Positions 12,185 through 12,527 of a stretch of DNA of 12,527 nt are shown piece after piece. The translations under genes and the position numbers were made by a program. Under the pieces are notes generated by a model, which searched no databases, had not been told where the DNA came from, and saw only the letters and a list, made by a program, of their open reading frames with translations. Origin of the DNA: Patescibacteria group bacterium (GTDB lineage Bacteria > Patescibacteriota > Minisyncoccia > Minisyncoccales > Minisyncoccaceae); assembly GCA_030156465.1 (NCBI GenBank), contig JASGMO010000013.1, positions 1-12,527 on the forward strand, read 5' to 3'. The stretch's first letter is position 1. Each line of letters begins with the position of its first letter.

Positions 12185-12527
12185 TTAACTTAATTTTTCT
12201 GCTAAATCCTGCATTTCTTCTTCTTCCTCTTTTGTTCTTTTTTTTGCACTCTTTTTCTCAAGCTCATCAGCCCTTTTTGCCATTCCTTGCCTTGCAAGAT
12301 TTGCAGCATCTCCGGGACTTGAGGGTGCACCAATACTTGTTGCCGCTTCGCTTTGTTCTGCTGTGTCTAAAGTTTCAATTCCTCTAGACAATGCAGCAGA
12401 GTGAGCTTGTGTTGCTCTAGAGTCATTGAGAATATATTCTCCTTGTTTAGTGTCAACCAGTTTTTCTGCAATAAATCCTCTTTCTAGTGCCCTTGGTTTG
12501 TATTTTTTCATAATATCAGCAGCAGAT
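12185..12527 (-). CDS. Unknown protein, C-terminal part (N-terminus probably outside window)
   Basis: Frame ends at TAA (12185-12187) and stays open to the right edge. An ATG exists at 12511-12509, but the frame continues upstream as SAADI before it, with no visible promoter in the 16 bases left, so this is more likely the C-terminal tail of a larger protein. The visible part has an opening YKPRALERGFIAEKLVDTKQ, an Ala/Ser/Gly-rich stretch (SEAATSIGAPSSPGDAANLA) likely to be disordered, and a charged helix with a run of five Glu before QDLAEKLS. No membrane segment is seen. Given the operon order, a cytoplasmic tail of a T4SS membrane component is possible, but nothing in the sequence proves it. 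Confidence 0.
   Translation of the reverse strand, partial: SAADIMKKYKPRALERGFIAEKLVDTKQGEYILNDSRATQAHSAALSRGIETLDTAEQSEAATSIGAPSSPGDAANLARQGMAKRADELEKKSAKKRTKEEEEEMQDLAEKLS

Overview
The window reads as part of an AT-rich, ultra-compact bacterial chromosome of the Candidate Phyla Radiation (Patescibacteria), most likely Parcubacteria-like. Support: a KH-R3H Jag protein without the Jag-N domain, a YidC without the large N-terminal extension, a VirB4 split into two genes beside a PrgI-family protein, a prepilin fused to a FISUMP domain, overlapping genes, few Shine-Dalgarno sequences and very short leaders. UGA is a normal stop (it ends rnpA), which argues against the UGA=Gly code of Gracilibacteria/Absconditabacteria. 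The assignment is by eye, without any database search.

Left third (1-3906): replication-origin neighbourhood. On the minus strand run dnaA, dnaN and a left-truncated type IV prepilin with a C-terminal FISUMP domain. DnaA boxes lie in the dnaA-dnaN spacer (two perfect TGTGGATAA and one TTTTCCACA) and upstream of dnaA. The dnaA promoter sits so close to its ATG that the mRNA should be leaderless; the pilin has its own near-consensus promoter.

Middle (3907-6866): an AbiEi/AbiEii-type antitoxin-toxin pair (type IV TA) is wedged exactly between the dnaA upstream region and the rpmH promoter, preceded by a perfect 12-bp-arm inverted repeat that is its likely auto-operator. Then comes the classic plus-strand cluster rpmH-rnpA-yidC-jag (ribosomal protein L34, RNase P protein, membrane insertase, RNA-binding KhpB), ending in a bidirectional terminator that contains the stop codons of both convergent genes.

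Right half (6848-12527): a minus-strand operon of type IV secretion-like genes, read from right to left: a truncated Ala/Ser-rich protein, an unknown 145-aa helical protein, an unknown 147-aa protein with a similar core, a PrgI-family membrane protein, the VirB4 N-terminal domain as a separate gene, and the VirB4 ATPase. Between the 145-aa and 147-aa genes lies a block that looks inserted: a decayed IS481-like element (transposase with an internal deletion and frameshifts, recognisable terminal inverted repeats) and a plus-strand 73-aa zinc-ribbon gene with its own promoter, strong ribosome binding site and terminator. No relaxase, coupling protein, tRNA, rRNA or CRISPR array is visible.
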